Of a stretch of 8,001 bases of DNA, positions 6,050 through 8,001 are shown piece by piece. The translations under genes and the position numbers were made by a program. The notes under the pieces are model-generated. The model did not search any database. It was not told the origin of the DNA and worked only from the letters and a program-made list of their open reading frames with translations. The DNA comes from Planctomycetia bacterium (GTDB lineage: Bacteria > Planctomycetota > Phycisphaerae > Phycisphaerales > UBA1924), in the NCBI GenBank assembly GCA_005776545.1, contig SXOY01000220.1:1-8001 (forward strand). The letters are read 5' to 3'. Numbering within the stretch: position 1 is the first letter of the stretch; each line of letters opens with the position of its first letter.

Positions 6050-7651
6050 TCAATCTGGGCCGTCGGCCTCGTCATCTTCTTCCGGTGCCCACACCACCAC
6101 TGCTGTCCCGGCGAGCATGTCGCCTCGATGGCGCAATCCGGAATCAAAGAGGATCGAAAGTCCGATCGGCGGCACTAACCACTTTACTGCATTTCGAACC
6201 AGAATCTGGCGGAATGTGGCCTGCTCGTCCTCATCGCCTTCATCGCCTTTTACCTTGAGCAGGCTGATGACTTCACAACCGCTGAACAACTTGCCCAGTG
6301 AGCGTCCGATCATGGCCTCGCCCATTGTGGACAATACGAAGCCGACAATGAAAATCGAAAGCACTATTTCAATCCCTGGCATCGACATCCAGTGGCTGAT
6401 TGAGGTTAGTTGATCCAGGGATATGTCAAATGCCTTCAGCGTGATTGTCGCAGCAATCGCAAGATCAACCAGGCCCGCCAGTGCCCGCCGACTTGGTTCC
6501 GCAAGCGAAGCGCCTTCTGGCAGCACCGGCTCCTTTCCATCTGGAATTGGTCGCAATAGAACAACGAGGATGCTGCCCATGAATGCGATCAGCAGTACAA
6601 CCAGAAGTCGCAGGTCATCAGTGCTCAATGGTGCAGGTTTACGAGAGGGACCACGATAGAACTCGGTCCCAAGATGAATCGATACTTCCGACATCTCGGT
6701 ATGCTGTACGACCTTATTTCCCGGCAGTGTCTTGACCTCTGACCACATCACGACTGCTCGTCCGCTTGATGGAAGAGCGACAACCGCCGCACCGGCGGGC
6801 GCGGCTTCGATCACGCGCAACGTGCGCATCGCTGTGCCGCCTCGCGAGAGCTTGAAAACTCCGGTAGCACTGTCGCTGGCCACTACCTCAGACCCCAGCA
6901 CAGCGACCACCGTTGAATTGCTGCTCAACCCAGTCAGTTGCAAACTGGGCCACTGCGCGATTTCAAAACTACCTTCCTTGCTTTGGTCTATTTTGGGTAT
7001 GGACCAGTACAGCTCGCGTGTTTGAGCATTGAACAATGCCAATCGACCGGACTGATCTGGCACCAGCGTGAGGCGATCTGCGGCCAGAAGATGCCGCGGA
7101 AGTGGATATGAAATCCACTGCCCATTCACAAGGATTTTCACCACGCGACCGTCGCGTCCTTCGCCTTTCACGCAAATCGCCGGACCCAGGCACGTCCCCG
7201 CAAATCCTTCGATTTCGCCCGTCGCGTCCAACTTCGGAACCGATGCGAGTCTTCCCACCGGCTCATACACATATCCGGCCCCCGCAACAGCGGCACGAGC
7301 CATCATCACGCGCCTTTGTGCGGCTCCATCAACGAAATCATCGAGCAGGACATATACCGCATCATCAATCGCTGCAAGTCCCGCGAGCTTTGCCGGCGTT
7401 GCAGCCAGTCGAACTACGCCGCGGATCGAGCCATCTTCAGCGGGAAGAACACCGTCACCACTTCGGGGCGGCACATGCAGCAAGATCCAGTCTTTCATTT
7501 CCGCATCAAACTGCAATGTCCAGCCGTGACCGCTGGCGGGATTCTGATTTGCATCTACACCAAACGTCGAGATTTGTGTCTGAGATTGCCCTCTGGCCAC
7601 GGCGGCTAGCAGGACCACAATCGCGAACACACTTACTTGAATCCACTTCAT
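6050..7651 (-). CDS. RDD-family membrane protein with large secreted N-terminal domain
   Basis: A 533-residue protein of unknown function. Seen: a signal peptide at 1 to about 20 (hydrophobic WIQVSVFAIVVLLAAVA); about 320 residues predicted extracytoplasmic, rich in short beta-type segments with repeated VVAVLGSEVVASDSATGVFKL-like and GRLALFNAQTRELYW-like strands, reminiscent of a beta-propeller; TM at about 348-367; then an RDD domain at about 385-522 with RRALAGLVDLAI, a helix about 427-446, GRSLGKLFSGCEVI, and the last helices to GDMLAGTAVVV; and an acidic tail (PEEDDEADGPD). RDD domains are usually 130-170-residue standalone membrane proteins, sometimes tied to ion transport, so the large secreted part is unusual. 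ATG at 7651 has AGGAG 7 bases upstream and overlaps the preceding gene's stop by ATGA, indicating coupled translation. RDD assignment is likely; the propeller fold is inference. Confidence 0.82.
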   Translation of the reverse strand: MKWIQVSVFAIVVLLAAVARGQSQTQISTFGVDANQNPASGHGWTLQFDAEMKDWILLHVPPRSGDGVLPAEDGSIRGVVRLAATPAKLAGLAAIDDAVYVLLDDFVDGAAQRRVMMARAAVAGAGYVYEPVGRLASVPKLDATGEIEGFAGTCLGPAICVKGEGRDGRVVKILVNGQWISYPLPRHLLAADRLTLVPDQSGRLALFNAQTRELYWSIPKIDQSKEGSFEIAQWPSLQLTGLSSNSTVVAVLGSEVVASDSATGVFKLSRGGTAMRTLRVIEAAPAGAAVVALPSSGRAVVMWSEVKTLPGNKVVQHTEMSEVSIHLGTEFYRGPSRKPAPLSTDDLRLLVVLLIAFMGSILVVLLRPIPDGKEPVLPEGASLAEPSRRALAGLVDLAIAATITLKAFDISLDQLTSISHWMSMPGIEIVLSIFIVGFVLSTMGEAMIGRSLGKLFSGCEVISLLKVKGDEGDEDEQATFRQILVRNAVKWLVPPIGLSILFDSGLRHRGDMLAGTAVVVWAPEEDDEADGPD

Positions 7652-8001
7652 CGAGAAACTCCTGCTGGAGCAACGGAGTTCTGTTTCGCAACAGCATCAT
7701 CCACATCAATCTCCCGGTCGATCCGATAGGCATTCTTCAGTGCCGCCAGATCAAATGCTTTGCTTCCATTGAGTGAGCGATGCTCCATCGAATTGAGCGA
7801 GATCGTGAGAATGGTCTCTCGCTGCGGCACGAACACTTTCAGTTTCGAGGCCATGCGTGTTGCTTCGTCGAGATTTGCCCCCACTTTTACCATCGCAATG
7901 TCTTCATGGTGACAATCAACGGTGAGGCCGCCTTTGGCATCGAAGATGCGGATGCGGCGTGGATCTGCGGTCTGGGGATCAATCCAGTATTCGATCGTGC
8001 C
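7648..8001 (-). CDS. Uncharacterised protein, C-terminal part (cut by window edge)
   Basis: The minus-strand frame is open from the window edge to TGA at 7650-7648, giving 117 visible residues. An internal ATG at 7893 is not needed as a start, since the 36 codons before it are also open and read as normal protein (IEYWIDPQTADPRRIRIFDAKGGLTVD). Seen: alternating polar and hydrophobic beta-like strands followed by a helical, charged C-terminal part (AFDLAALKNAYRIDREIDVDDAVAKQ) and no membrane segment. The strand pattern and YWIDP phrase recall periplasmic lipoprotein-carrier-like or LptC-like beta folds, but this is only an impression and I do not recognise the family. The stop overlaps the RDD gene start by four bases, so the two are co-transcribed and probably act together at the cell envelope. 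Confidence 0.75.
   Translation of the reverse strand, partial: GTIEYWIDPQTADPRRIRIFDAKGGLTVDCHHEDIAMVKVGANLDEATRMASKLKVFVPQRETILTISLNSMEHRSLNGSKAFDLAALKNAYRIDREIDVDDAVAKQNSVAPAGVSR

Noticed and set aside
7102..7776. A 224-codon plus-strand frame opposite the RDD gene
   Set aside because: Rich in Arg, Pro, Ser and His as expected for an antisense shadow. It crosses both minus-strand genes, and the minus-strand proteins have signal peptide, membrane and RDD features.
1..8001. Mobile elements, CRISPR repeats, tRNA or rRNA genes
   Set aside because: I read both strands for regularly spaced repeats, terminal inverted repeats with transposase frames, and tRNA-like cloverleaf ends, and saw none.

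Overview
The window looks like ordinary chromosomal DNA from a free-living, motile, Gram-negative-type bacterium. The cold-shock domain (with the signature WFDPRKGFGFI), the PNPase KH motif GPGG, the sensor-poor histidine kinase and the RDD protein with a large secreted N-terminus together make me favour Planctomycetota, perhaps the Phycisphaerae. That placement is an impression from protein style and is not proven here. I see no rRNA, tRNA, CRISPR array, insertion sequence, integrase or phage gene.

Layout. (1) Positions 1-625, minus strand: the N-terminal 208 residues of a membrane-anchored histidine kinase, cut by the left edge. (2) 632-955, minus: a cold-shock-domain protein directly upstream of the kinase and in the same reading frame, with one TAA stop and two codons between them. 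A candidate sigma70 promoter lies at about 994-1021. (3) 1034-1072: a strong intrinsic terminator that ends the next transcript. (4) 1108-3276, minus: pnp (polynucleotide phosphorylase), and 3533-3802, minus: rpsO (ribosomal protein S15). This is the widely conserved rpsO-pnp pair, with a 13-bp hairpin capped by GAAA between the genes. (5) 3803-4283: a 481-base divergent intergenic region holding the rpsO leader and the upstream region of the next gene. (6) 4284-5858, plus: a complete transmembrane methyl-accepting chemotaxis protein, followed by a short spacer and a strong terminator at 5987-6022. (7) 6050-7651, minus: a secreted-domain/RDD membrane protein. Its start codon overlaps (ATGA) the stop of an upstream gene that leaves the window at 8001.

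How the genes work together. rpsO, pnp and the cold-shock protein form an RNA-centred block (ribosome assembly, RNA decay, RNA chaperone). The kinase appears to be translationally coupled to the cold-shock gene. The chemoreceptor is an orphan with no che genes nearby. The RDD protein and its partner form a separate two-gene (or longer) operon converging on the chemoreceptor.

I found no convincing new system. The points most worth checking are the in-frame cold-shock/kinase junction, possible pairing that hides the rpsO ribosome-binding site, the rpsO-pnp hairpin, and the secreted-domain/RDD architecture.
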